Shown piece by piece: positions 8,907 to 23,300 of a DNA stretch of 64,000 nucleotides. Location: NCBI GenBank assembly GCA_038501195.1, contig JBBPUQ010000001.1, positions 1 to 64,000 of the forward strand, written 5' to 3'. Every line of letters starts with the position of its first letter. The first letter of the stretch is position 1. The notes under the pieces are model-generated. The model saw nothing but the letters and a program-made list of their open reading frames with translations. It was not told the origin of the DNA and searched no databases. This DNA is from Nemania diffusa (Eukaryota > Ascomycota > Sordariomycetes > Xylariales > Xylariaceae). A program made the position numbers and the translations under genes.

Positions 8907-10043
8907 TAAATTAAAAATTTTTCAAAATTATAAAATCAACTATAGTACAAAAAATAAATATTTTTTTAATTAAATTATATAGTTTAAATAAACAAAAAAA
9001 GCTGATTTAAATAGTATAAATAGTTATATAAAATAAATTAAAAACTGCTTTTAATATTAAAATAAAATAAAATTTTAAAAAATATTAGTATATATTAACT
9101 TATAAATAAGTTTAATATTTTAAGTTTTTAAATTAATAAATTAAGCTTTATATTAATAAAAAAAAAAAAAAAAAATAAAAATAATAGTATAAGTAGTTAA
9201 AAAGATTTTTAAAAAATTATATTATATACATTAAAATTTAAAAAAAAAAAAAAAAAAAATAAATTAAATTTGCAAACAAGTTAAACAAATAAAATCAACA
9301 AGTTATAATAGTTATAATATAATATTATTTTAAAATTTACTAAAATAAAATTTAAACAGAGTTATTAATAGCTCTGCTTTAATTAGTTCTAGTAAAATTA
9401 AAAACTTATTTACTTAAACTAAATTATTTAAAAAAAAAAAAGTAAAACTTTATAAGTTTTTAAAATAAACAAAAACGAAAAATAGTAATAAAATTAACAA
9501 AAAACATAAAATAAAACTATATAAAAAATATATAAAAAAGTTTAATTTTAAAAACTTAAATTTAAAAAAAAAATTTAATAGAAAAATTTAATAAATTTAT
9601 TAATAGATATTATAATAAATTATATATAATTTTTAATAGTAGCTAAATATAAAAAAACTAATATATATAAAAAAAAAAAAAGAAAAATAAACTAAAAAAC
9701 ATAAAAAATAAAATAAAAAAAAATATAAAAATAATAAATATATTTAATATTTTTAATATAAAATATATAATAAATAGTATATTTTTTAGCACTTTATAAA
9801 AGTAGCAAAAAATACGCTAGTTTTAAAATAAGTTTAAAATATAAAAAGCACTATAATAACTTTAATTATAAAAATACTATTAAATTAAAAAAAAAAAAAA
9901 GTTATTTTTATTTTAATTAAATTATAAAAAAATAAGTTGAAAAATTTTTTAGCACTTTATAAAAGTGCTAAAAAATACGCTAGTTTTAAAACAGGTTTAA
10001 CTTATAAAAAGCACTATAGTAACTATAATTATAAAAATACTAT
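8907..10043 (+). repeat. Satellite unit 3
   Basis: A full-length unit whose palindrome at 9357-9376 reads CAGAGTTATTAATAGCTCTG, with one broken pair. Its two subrepeats end at landmarks 9875 and 10038. Directly after the second, the sequence jumps into the middle of the next unit instead of starting it. Confidence 0.9.
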
Positions 10044-10768
10044 TAAAATAATAAAATTAGCAAAAAACGTAAAATAAAACTATATAAAAAATATATAAAA
10101 AAGTCCAATTTTGAAAACTTAAATTTAAAAAAAAAATTTAATAAAAAAATTTAATAAATTTATTAGTAAACATTATAGTAAATTATATATAATTTTTAAT
10201 AATAACTAAATATAAAAAAACTAGTATATATAAAAAAAAAAAAAAAAAAATAAATTAAAAAACATAAAAAATAAAATAAAAAAAAATATAAAAATAATAA
10301 ATATATTTAATATTTTTAATATAAAATATATAGTAAATAGTATATTTTTTAGCACTTTATAAAAGTGGCAAAAAATACACTAGTTTTAAAATAAGTTTAA
10401 AATATAAAAAGTACTATATTAACTTTAACTATAAAAATACTATTAAATTAAAAAAAAAAAAAAGTTATTTTTATTTTAATTAAATTATAAAAAAATAAGT
10501 TGAAAAATTCTTTAGTATTTTATAAAAGTGCTAAAAAATACATTAGTTTTAAAACAAGTTTAATTTATAAAAAGCACTATAGTAACTATAACTATAAAAA
10601 TACTATTAAATTAAAAAAAAAAAAAGTTATTTTTATTTTAATTAAATTATAAAAAAATAAGTTGAAAAATTTTTTAATACTTTATAAAAGTGCTAAAAAA
10701 TATACTAGTTTTAAAATAAGTTTAATTTATAAAAAGCACTATAGTAACTATAACTATAAAAATACTAT
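10044..10768 (+). repeat. Satellite unit 4, deleted at its left end
   Basis: The interval between the end landmarks of units 3 and 4 is 725 bp rather than 1137. About 575 bp, including the central palindrome and the first A-tract, are missing. The junction is near 10046, where TACTATTAAA joins ATAATAAAATTAGC. At its right end there are three subrepeats instead of two (landmarks 10438, 10601 and 10763). Deletion and subrepeat gain in one unit point to unequal exchange or replication slippage. Confidence 0.88.
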
Positions 10769-11750
10769 TAAATTAAAAATTTTTTAAAATTATAAAATTA
10801 ACTATAGTATAAAAAATAAATATTTTTATAACTAAATTATATAGTTTAAACAAATAAAAAAAGCTAATTTAAATAATATAAATAATTATATAAAATAAAC
10901 TAAAAACTGCTTTTAATGTTAAAATAAAATAAAATTTTAAAAAATATTAATATATATTAACTTATAAATAAATTTAGCACTTTGAGTTTTTAAGTTAATA
11001 AACCAAGCTTTATATTAATAAAAAAAAAAAAAAAAAAACAAAAATAATAGTATAAATAGTTAAAAGGATTTTTAAAAAATTATATTATATATATTAGAAT
11101 TTAAAAAAAAAAAAAAAAAAAAAAAATAAATTAAATTTATAAACAAATTAAATAAATAAAATCAGCAAATTGTAATAGTTATAACAAAGTACTATTTTAA
11201 AATTTACTAAAATAAAATTTAAACAAAGCTATTAGTAATTTTGCTTTAATTAGTTCTAATAAAATTAAAAACTTATTTGTTTAAACTAAGTTATTTAAAA
11301 AAAAAAAAATAAAACTTTATAAGTTTTTAAAATAAACAAAACCAAAAAATAATAATAAAATTAGCAAAAAACATAAAATAAAACTATATAAAAAATATAT
11401 AAAAAAGTCCAATTTTAAAAACTTAAATTCAAAAGAAAAATTTAATAAAAAAATTTAGTGGACTTGTTAATAAACATTATAGTAAATTATATATAATTTT
11501 TAATAGTAGCTAAATATAAAAAAACTAGTATATATAAAAAAAAAAAAAAAAAAATAAACTAAAAAACATAAAAAATAAAATAAAAAAAAATATAAAAATA
11601 ATAAATATATTTAATATTTTTAATATAAAATATATAATAAATAATATATTTTTTAGCACTTTGTAAAAGTGGCAAAAAATACGCTAGTTTTAAAATAAGT
11701 TTGAGGTATAAAAAGCACTATATTAACTTTAACTATAAAAATACTATTAA
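10769..11750 (+). repeat. Satellite unit 5, single subrepeat, array end
   Basis: The last unit is about 980 bp because it has only one 163-bp subrepeat (landmark at 11742). Its palindrome at 11224-11243 has decayed to CAAAGCTATTAGTAATTTTG with several broken pairs. Its first A-tract is the longest (A24 at 11103-11126). Satellite similarity ends at about 11750, and unrelated AT-rich DNA follows. Confidence 0.88.
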
Positions 11751-14700
11751 ACTTAAATTTTTTATATTAATAATATTATTTAGCTATAACTAATAAATAA
11801 AAACAACAATAACTTTTTAGAATTATTAAACTTATTTTTAAATAGTATAAATAAAAACATTTTTATATTAAATTAATATTTAACTATTTATTACAACTAC
11901 AAAAATCTATATAAAAATATAAAACAAGCTATAATATATAATTTAATAGTTACTTTGTTAATATTAAATCAAGTTTTTAATAAATTTAGCAATTGTTTAA
12001 AGTTATTTATATTAAATAAAAATATAAAACACTAGACTAAATTATATTATATTAACAAGCTTATAAAAAAAAACAAAAGTAATAATAACTAAACTAAATG
12101 CTGCTATATATATAACAGTTATTTAAATAGCTTATAACTAGTTTTAAAAATTAAAGTACTAAACATTTTTTTTTTTAGTTTTTACAACTTTAACAGTTGT
12201 TTTTTTAATAAATTATTAAAAATATTTAATATTTTTAAAAAGCTATATTAAATATAAGCTTAAAACAAATACAAACTTTAACTAATATAAACTTATACTA
12301 ATGTTTAAATAGTAACTAAAGCAATATATATAAGCGATATTTTAGTAGCATTATATAAAAAATGCACTATTTCTGCTAAAAATATACTTTTAAAAAGCAG
12401 CTAGCAGTTTTTATTCGCTACTAATTAATACAGTGCTCATTATATAAAAAAAAAGCTACAAAAGCTGCTTATTTTATATAATATATATAGTATATTTAAA
12501 ATTCTATTTTTTTTAACACAAAATATATTTTTATATTTACAAAATATTAAAAATATTAAAATAAGCTTTAAAGCACTAGTTAATAACTTGTTTTATAATT
12601 ATGTTTATTTAAATATTTATAACAATATATTAAATATATATTAATACTACTATAACTTATAGCTAATAGTAAACAAATATAAACAGCAATATAAAACTAT
12701 TACAAAAGCTATAAGTTTAAATATATAGCAAAATATAACTGTTTAATAAAATATATTTACAATTTTAAGCTATAAATAGCTATTAATATAAAAGTTTTTA
12801 GCAATATAAACTATAAATCAAATCTGCAACAACTAAATAAAAAAAACAATTAAAGCTAAAAATAACGATATAAGTATAAAAGCTTTTATAAATCGACTAT
12901 TTATTATATAAACTAAAAGTATATACAAAAAAATGTTAAAACTTTTTATTAACAAACTTACTAATATATTGCAGTTATATATTTATAGCAATACTATTGC
13001 TAAAACTAAATAAAGTTGTAATTGCGAGCTAGTAGCAAAAAGTAAAAACTATATAAAACTATATATTTGTTAAATTTACTAAATAGCTATTACTAAATCG
13101 CAAAAAACAAACTATAATAATAAAAAATACTAAAACAACAAAAAGTTTGTACACAACTTAATATAATATAATATTATATAAATTACAAAATTTTGCTTTA
13201 TTTAATAAAATGTTTTTGCTGCTATAATATATTACGCTATAAATATAGCAATATTATATATTTAAAAAAAAAAAAAAAAACATAAAAAATTGCTAGTTAT
13301 TATTATTTAAATTAATTAAAATTAAAATATATTTATTATATATTTATTTTATAATAAGATTTTTTATATTTTTTATTACTACATTTAATATAACTAAAAG
13401 CTATTAATTAATAGCTATAACTAATTATTACTTCTTTAATATTAAAATAAACTTATTAAAACTACTATATTTATATTAAAATAAATAGCTTTAAAAAGTT
13501 ATATATTTATTTTATAACTTTCATATTATAATAATATACTTTAAATATATAATTGCAGCAATTATACTATTGTTTATATTTGTTTACATTTTTTAAAATT
13601 ATTACAACAAATAAGCTAATAATTATACTAGCAAATAACAATATTTTTATTTTTTGCTTTTTAGTTTAAGCTGTTTTAAGCTAGTTTATAAAGCTTTATT
13701 GCTTTAATAGTAATAGCAACTTGTAATAATAATAGCTTGTATACTCTGCTTTCGATTTATTTTTAACTTACAAACTAATTTATTACATTTATACACTAAT
13801 ATTTGCAAGTTTTATTTATTACAGTTACAATGTTTTAAAATATACTAAAAATAAATTATTAAAAAATGCTATAAACCGACTTACTTAATAAAAACAAAAA
13901 AGCAAACTATACAAAACAGCTAAAAAATTAGATATAAAATATAAAAAACAAATAAAAAAATACAGGTATATATATAACAATTAGCTTTAAAATTATAAAA
14001 TAAATTAAATAAAAGCGATACTAAGTTTGTAATAAAAACATAAAAAAACATAAACTACAATTAATAATATATCAACATTATTAATAGCTATAAAACGATA
14101 TAGCAAATTAACTTAATAAATATAAACTAATAATTAAATAAAAACATATAACATATAAAAATAAACAATATTACTTCATTTAATATAATAATATATAAAA
14201 AAACTTAATATTTAAACTTATATTAAAACTAAATATAACTAATGCTACTTTATAAAACTTATTATATATTATATATTTTATACTGTTTATAAAATAAGCT
14301 GCTTTACTTAAACTAAAATTTTAACAATATATTAATTAAAATATGTTATAGTATTAAACTTTAAAAAAGAAAAAAAAAAGAAAATTAAAACTACAGTATA
14401 AATTTTAGCTTGATTTATATAAACTAATAAAACAAGCTTTATAAATAAATATAAGATTTTTTTCTTTATATATTAACAATAAATTAATTTAATAACATTA
14501 GCAGTTTAAACTATAACAAGATATACTTTTTTTAGCTAATATATTGTTATAATAAAAACTTTAACAAAAATAAAACTACAAAACAAATTTAAACTAATTT
14601 ATATAAGCTATTAAAATAAGTTTTATAAATAAACTTAAAATTTATTTTTTTATGCAATAACAACTAGTTATTTTTAGCACTATTAGCAGAAAAAACTAAA

Positions 14701-17700
14701 AGAAACTATAAAAGTTAATACTTTTAATATCAACTAACTAAATCATTATACAGTATTTACAGTAGTTTTGCTACTCTAATATTACTTGATTACTTTATTA
14801 AACTACTATTATTACTGCTTCAAATCTTTAGAAATGATTTTTATAACTGTAGCTAATCTTTTAATTAAAGTATATTATATATATATTATACACTTTATTT
14901 CAATATATATATATATATACTTTAAAATAAATAAATCAATTATTATTTAACAAACAAAATAAAAAGCTTAACAACTAGTAGCATATAAAACTATTGTTTT
15001 AGTTATTTTAATATAATAAACAAAATATACTAGTAAAAAATAAAAATATATAATACAAATATATTAATATATATATTTTAATATTATACTATATATATTT
15101 TATAATTAACTCTTTGTTTATAAACTAACAATTAATATTATATTATATATTTGTGCTAATTTCTATTTATTTTATAATGCTAACTTTAATAATATTAACA
15201 TATATCAAATTAGCACAAACTACTTTATAATTTTATATAACTTAAAATATAATATAAATACACAGTTTAATAAAAAAAATATATATAACTATAAAAGCAA
15301 AATATAAACGATATTATACTACAAAATTACATTAATAAATTTAGTAAACTTTTGTTGCTAATTTTATATATTATTTAAAATACTATAATAGAAAATATAT
15401 TAAATTAATTATTTTTTATATTAAACTTTAAACACTTTTTATTTTTAAACTATATATTTATATAGTTTTATAAGCTTTTATTTTAATTTTTAGCTGCTAT
15501 ATTAACTAAAATATTTTTATTTAATGTTAATATTAATAAGTTTGTACTATTAACACAAAATATATTAATTAATAAAAGCAATATATTATATAATATTTTC
15601 TAATTAGCTTTAAAATATAAAATGATATTAATAATAAATACAAACATTTTAAAGTATATATAACATATATTATTACTTTAGTTTTATTTAAACTAAATCG
15701 ATACTTTATAATATAGTATTTACTAATTATTGCAGAAGTTTTAAAAAATACTACATATAATACAGCTTAAATATATATAAAAAATAAAAATACATTATAT
15801 ATTAAAGCTTTAGTGCTTCAAAGTAATATAAAACAGTACATATTATAAGCTAAAGCTGTCGAAAAAAAAAAAGCAGCTTTTTATACTATAGCTCAAATTA
15901 AATAAAAGCTATAAGTTTTGTTTAATAATAAAACAATAAATACAAACTTTTGTTTATTTACAAAACTAGCAATTGAGTTTAATGCTTTAAAAACTATTAA
16001 ATTGCTACTGCTATATCTACTGATATATTTATATCTGCTTATTAATAACTATGCTTTAAAAAGTGGTATAAATACTAGCTACAAAACTTAACTACAGCGA
16101 AATAGCTAATAAATCTATTAGAAGCAAACAAAATTAATAAAACGTACAACAGTAAAATTATTTAGTAAACACAAGTATAGTTAACAATAAAAAAACAATA
16201 ACAAACAAAAAAACATTATATACTTTTAAACCAATAAATTATAAGTGCTTAGCAGTAATAAAAATAAAAGTTTAATTTTTAGTTTATAGCTATAGTTAAC
16301 AAAAATTATATAAAGCTTTAATGCTGCTACAAAAAGCTAGTACAGTTTTATTAGCGTTTTTTATGCTATTTATATAAAGTAACAAAGTAATATATTAATA
16401 CTGTAATATATAAATATAGTAGTATATTTAGTTGATGTTTTTATTATAAAGCTTTAAAGTACAAAATATATTAACTATAGCTTAAGTTAATAATTTAAGC
16501 TTGTAAATAAATATATATAAGTTGAGCTTTTTAATATAAATAATATAGCTACTTTATTAAACAAACTGTTTTAAATAATAAAAGATACTATACTAAAAAA
16601 CAGCGACGACATTTTTAAAGTTATTACTATAGTTAGCAGCTTTAGTAGCAATTAATATATTGCTCCGCTTTTGCTACTAAGCTAAAACAAAGCGCTTTTT
16701 TTCGTTAAAGTTAATTTTAGCATAATATAAAAAAATATTCTCTAGTTTTTTAAACGCTTTTTAAAAAACTAGGGCTTATTTAGTAAATATAGTAAAAACG
16801 ATAATTTTTACAATAAAAAGCTAAGTATATTTGTACTTATACTAAGCAACAATTTAAAAAGTGCTTTATACTTTGTTATAAAATTTCAGCAATATAGCTA
16901 CAGTTTTATATAAAATAATATTATAGCAAACATTTAACATTAAATATAAATTCTACATAGTTTTGCAGATAATTTAAAAGCTTACCTAAATTGAAATTTT
17001 ATATAGCTTGTAAAAAAATCGCATTTTATATAAAAATATAGTTGTAGTAACAAATAAAACTTAAACATTATAATTGCAAAAATAGTCTTTAAGCTAGTGT
17101 AAAACTAACTAAAATACTAAAAAAAAATTAAATATAATATAATATTTGTTTACTACGATATATTTTAGCTTATCTTTTAAAAAAAACATAAAATAAGCCG
17201 TTTTAACAGTTAAGTATATAAAACTTTCATAAGTAATAAAAACAACAGATTTACTGCAGTTTAATATATAAACTAACGCTTTAAATTATTATATAATAAT
17301 TTTTAAACTATAATTTAAGCAGCGCTATTATAAATTATTAAGCAAAAAAACAAAAAAAATAAAAATAATTGTAACAAAATTAAACTAATAAAAAGCAAGC
17401 AATATATAAATATATGTTTTATTTATATTAGTAGCAGCAATTAATAAAGCAATATAAAGCTAGCAGTTAAACAATATAAGTAATACTTAAATACTATAAT
17501 AAAATCTAAAATGATTTATAAATATATAAATAGCAAAAAACTACTTATTTTAAAACTTTGTTATAAATAAAAAAAGTATAATATATAGTTTTTTAAAGAA
17601 GTTTTTGTAACAATATATAACATATTTGTAGTAGCATATAGTATATAAGTCGGTTTAGTAAGCTAGCAGAGAAAATAGCGTATTAACCGAATATTTAAGC

Positions 17701-20700
17701 TATTAGCTAATATTTTAATTATTGTTAACAATATATAGTACTAAAGCAATACTATTAAAAAACAAGCTATAATTTAACAAAAATACTTAAAAAAAAAATA
17801 TATTAAAAAAAAAAGAAATTAAAAAAATATAATAATTAATATAGCACTTTTTTAAAATAAGCTAAAATAATAAAGCAATAAAGTAAAAAAAACAGCTAGT
17901 ACATTTTTTAGCAGTAAACAAATTGTAGTATAAGCGATTTACTAAAAATTTAAAAAAACAGTATTAAATAAAGCTTATTTTTCGAAATTTTTTAATAATT
18001 TCTTTTATAACAAAGTTATATATAACTAAGCTGTAATATATAGCATATATATTAAACAAATAGTTAGTTTATAAAGTAACAGCTATTTTAAAAGTACTAA
18101 AATAATAAATAATACTTTAGCTATTGTTTGTACTATTTGCGCTATCGTTTTTATTAGCAAATTTATTAATACTATTAATAGCTTTAATATAATATAAATA
18201 ACAAAAAATCAAGTTTTTTTTATATTTAGTTAAGTAGTATTAAATAATAGCTACAATATTTTGCTGCTATTTTTAAATATTAAATAATATATTTAAATAT
18301 TTCAAAGTAGCAGCAGCAAAAGCTTGCTTTAGCTTTTTAAACAGCTAAAGCAAGTTTGCAATATTGTTTAAATATATAAACTCACTTAAAAACAAATATA
18401 TATTTTTTATTTATTTCTTTTTTAATTTAATAAAAAAAGCAAAAAAAACATAAAATAGCTAAATCAATTATAAATAATAAAATAACATATTATTTAAAGC
18501 TATTAATAAGTAATAGTATATAAAGCAAATATTACATTTTTTTTTTGTAGTAATAAGCGCTAAATATTTTGCAACAAATTATATATTATATAAAACAAAG
18601 TTTAAAGTAAAACTATTAAAAATATTATATATACAAATAAATAATATTTTATTTAATTAAACAAACAAATTGTTAACAATATATAAAATAACTAAAAAGT
18701 ATATTAAAAAGCTTTAAATGTTATAATAATACTTAGTAGCAATTAATATACTAAATCTTTGAAATTTTAAACAAATAAACTATATATAAAGTATTAAGTT
18801 CTGCTTTATTTGCTTAATAAATTAAATATTACTATTATATAGCAAAAAGCTTTTTTTATATAATATAATAATAAAATTTTAAAAAAATTTTCACTTAAAT
18901 AGCTAGTTTATAAACTTATTTAAAAACGCTAACAAATAAGCAAAAGTTAGTATAAATAAAAAGCAAGCTATATTTATTTCTAATATATTATATATAATAG
19001 CAACATTTGCATATAGTTTCTTTATATAAATAGCCTTTTTATAAATAAATATTTTAAAGCTATTTTATAAAATTTAGCTAGCAGTAAATTTTTTCGAAAA
19101 AATAGCTTGTTTATAGTTCTAAAAAGCCTATATATAAAAAAAAAATGTAGAAAATAAAGCTTATAGCTACACTACAAAGTACTTTTTTATATAAAAAGCA
19201 AAAAATGCTTAAATTAACAGTTTAAAGTTATTGTTTTTGTTAATACTATTTTGTACTGCTTTTATTACTTCGGCTTTTTTATATAAAGCAAAAAATAAAA
19301 CAAATATATAGTTTATATAAATAACAGTAAATAACTTTTATATAAATATTTATAGCAAACAATAGTTATTAAATTTATTTTTACTTTATATTATAAAACT
19401 GCTAAAAAACAAACTACAAAGTTCGTTTTTATTTATATATATTATAATAAGCAATAAAGCAAACTTAAAACAAACTTTTTAAAATTTAGTAAATGTTAAA
19501 TAATCTGATATAAAATTTACAACAATAAATATTTTAACAACTGTAGTTTTTATTTGTTTATTATAAATATAAATATAGCTTATAAGCAATTTGTTTTATT
19601 TAGCTTTTTAATATACTGCAAAAAAAATAACAAAAGCTCAAAAACTTATAAATTGAACTAAACATAAATAATATACTACAGAATATTAAAAAAAACAAAA
19701 AAGTACTTTTTAAAGCTTAAAAGTTTTAAAACTTTTAAAAGTTTATTATAAAATTAAGTTGTTAAAATATAATTTAATATAATTTAAAGTATTATATTAG
19801 CAGCTTATAAATAGTTACAAACTATTTTTTAAATAAATTAAAAAACAAACAAAATAAAATCTTTAAAAAGTATTATATTGTTTTAGCTCTAGTTAATTAT
19901 TATATATAGTATTAATATAAGTATAAGTTATAAATAGATGTTTTATTATATTTTTTTTAATTAAAATATATATTTAAGCAAATAATTAACTAAGCATAAC
20001 TGTATTAGTTCAATGTTTTAGTTTTGCTAGCAGTAGCAGTTAAGTTAAGTTATAAAATTAAATAAATTAAAATATAACAAATCAAATATACTATAAAAAC
20101 TTTGTTTAATTTTTAATAAACAGTTATTAATATTTTATAAAAACAACATTTAATATTTTATATAGTTTTTGTAAAAAAGCTATAGCAATATTATATATAA
20201 AAAAGTAAAAATATTGCAGCTATATTTATTTTTGAAATAATATTTTATATTATTTAGTGTTATAGTTATAAGTTCGTAAATATAACATAAAAAATCAGCA
20301 TTAATAAATATTTTTAGATTTACAAACTTAAAATATATTAATAATAAAGTTAGTATAACTTTTTAGTTAAATTAAAACTAAGTTATTACAAACTTAAAAA
20401 TAACTCGAAATTATTTAACTTTTATAAAAAGTGTAATAAAAAAATCAAAATATTTTTAGCAAATATATACAAATAAGCTATTAAAAAAAACAATATATTT
20501 ATAACCGAGCATTTTATATATAATAAATCTTAAATCTGATATATATACAAAGTAATTTATACTGTTAATAAAGTTGTTTAATTAAATAGTTATAAAACAC
20601 AAAGGTGCTAAGCTATAAAGTAGTAAAAAAAAAAAGATGTAAAACTATATGTTAACAATATAGCTTAAACAAGCTATATAATAAAAATACTAGAAGCAGA

Positions 20701-23300
20701 TTTATAATATAAATTACTAAAATATTTAAAAATATTTCTAAAAATAAAATATAGCAAAATTAGAAATAAAGTAGTATTATTATATAAGCAGTATAAAATA
20801 AATAGTACTAAAGCAGCTATATTTAAAATATAGTATTAAATAAATATAAATTTAAAAATTATTGAAATAAAATATAAATATAAATATAAAAAATATATAC
20901 TATAACAAAAACAATTAATAAAATATTAATATATATATATATATATATTTAAATATATTTATAAATATATACTGTTTATTAACTGTTTAAAGTTTATAGC
21001 TAAAATAACTAAAACAAAAATAAGCAAGCAAAAAATACTGCAGTTTATTAAACTATTTTAAAAAAAAAAAAAGTAAAAAAAACAAAAAAACTTATATTAA
21101 CAACAAGTATATATATTAAAACATAAAACAAACAATAATATAAATAACTATTCAAAAGTATATATTTAAGTTATTAAAATTATTTTCGTTTATATATTGT
21201 TTTATATTTAATTTAGCATATATATTTAATACTTTAAGCTCGCTAATTAAATCAGTAGTACTAACTAAAAGCTGTATATTATTGTTAATAAAGTTTAAAT
21301 TTTTTAAATTTAACTTGTTTTAAAAAAAAAAAAGTGTAATATTAGTAACAAAAAAATTTTAGCTTATACTAACTTATAACTCAATAAATAAACAAATGTT
21401 TATTGCAATATATACAAATATTTATATTAAAATATAGCACTTAGTATAAAAAAAACATAATAAAGTCAAAAAAAAACTATTATTAAATTAAGCACTTTAT
21501 TTTATAACAATATATAATAGCAAGTTAAAGCTAAATTTAAATATAAATTTTAACTTTTATTTTATATTATAAATTGAAAATATATATACTAAGTTATAAT
21601 AATAAACACAAACTTTATATATTATAACTAATATAAAAAACTATAAACTTTTAAAAGTAATATTAACTATTATACAACTAAACTAATTAAGTTAGCTTTT
21701 AGTACTAAAATGTAGCTATTTTGATAGCAGTATTACAAAGCTACTAAAAATAAAAAATAACGATAATAGTAAATCTTTTAATAAGTAGTGCAATAAAATA
21801 TTATATTTATTAACATTTAAAAATTAAAACTATAAAAAATTGTTAATTAAAAACAGTAAATTTAAATTAGCAAAAAATATCTAATTAGCTATTACTAGTA
21901 TTTATAGCTTTTAAAAAATGCTACTATTAATATTAAGCAGTAAAAACTATATATTAAATAAAAAAACAAACGATATAATATATAATAAATCAGTTAAATC
22001 TAATATCGCTTAATTATTAAATATAGTACTAAAAAACTAAAGCTTAAAAATTAAAAATAATTATATGTTATAGTTTAATAAGCTATTGCTAAAACTAATA
22101 TATATAAAAAAGTTATAAGTACAAATAAATGAAATAATAATATTATTATATACTAGCGTTTGCAAAAAAAAAAAATAGTTTGTAGCATTAGCAATATTAA
22201 CAAGTTTTATATTAAATTATTTTAGTATTTCAATTTATATATTTTATATAAATATTATATTTTAGCTAGTTTAATATATTTTAATAAAGTTTAATATAAT
22301 ATTATAAAATAAAAAAATAAATATATATTATAAACTATTTAAACAATATAAATCAGTATATATAAAATAATAAATAAAAAAAAGATTTTTTATAATATAT
22401 TAGTAAAAATGTATAACTAACATGATTTTTTTTTATTTTATTAAAATATATTTAATAAATACTTAAATAGTAAAAATTAAGTTGTAAATATTGAAGTTTT
22501 TATAATAAATACAATTTTAAAAAATATAAATTATTGATTTATAAAATATAGCGTTAGCAGTTAAAAATATAGCAGCAAATATATTAATATATATTTTAAA
22601 TAAACATTTACTAATATATAAAATATTAACTAAACTAAACTTAATATATTTAAATATAGAAATAATTTTATTCGATATAAGCAAGCTTGCTAAAAATACT
22701 AGCTAAATATAAAAAACATAAAATTATGCTACTTATAGCTAAATAAAATATAAAGCTGTTTATATAACTAATATACAAGCGAAAATAAAGTAAATACTAA
22801 ATATTAATAGCGAAAATTTTTAAAAGTTATATTTATATAACAGATTATAACAAAACTGCAAATTTAAAACAGTATAAAATATATAATAAAGTAAATAGAT
22901 TTTATTTAAGTTTAAAAGTTTAAAAAAAAAAGAATAAGCTGTAATATAAACACGCTGTATTTTAAAGTTATTTTTAGCTATTATATTTTTATAGTTGTAG
23001 TTATTACAGTTATTAAATTAATATAAATATATTTAAGTTTAAAAAACTAATGCTACTTAATATATAGTTTAAATTTAAAACAAAAGTTTGCTATTATTTC
23101 CGCAAAATATATATAAAGCAATAATTATTAATATATAATTGATTTTTATATAAAGCTTAAAATTTAAAATAAATAAACATTATTATTTTTTAATTTAACA
23201 ATAGTTACAAAATAATATGTTTTTTTTAGAACTATTTTTTTTTAGCAATATATAAAAATCAAAGCTTATAAAATTACAGTTTAATATAATATATTTAAGC
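11751..23300. other. AT isochore, no gene seen
   Basis: About 11.5 kb of very AT-rich DNA without supported genes. The parts around 12.3-13.3 kb and 15.8-19.3 kb keep more GC-dinucleotide words (AGC, GCTA, GCAGC) than the rest, as if they were more G+C-rich before mutation. All six frames are broken by TAA and TAG at short intervals. I found no tandem array or clear internal duplication by eye. The likeliest content is old transposons mutated beyond recognition; this is inference. Confidence 0.5.

Larger units (their letters stand above)
6633..11750 (+). repeat. Large satellite array, 1137-bp period, five units
   Basis: A landmark (TAAATTAAAAATTTTT followed by AAAATCAACTATAGTAC or close variants) starts units at 6633, 7770, 8907 and 10769; the first two intervals are exactly 1137 bp. 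A fourth, internally deleted unit begins near 10039. Each full unit contains several A-tracts (for example A20 at 6966-6985 and A19 at 8103-8121), a central palindrome, and two copies of a 163-bp subrepeat at its right end. Units differ chiefly by C/T and G/A changes and by A-tract length. No open frame is conserved. The unit could be a non-autonomous element, an LTR-like fragment or a true satellite. Its near-constant length argues for recent amplification or homogenisation relative to base decay. Confidence 0.93.
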
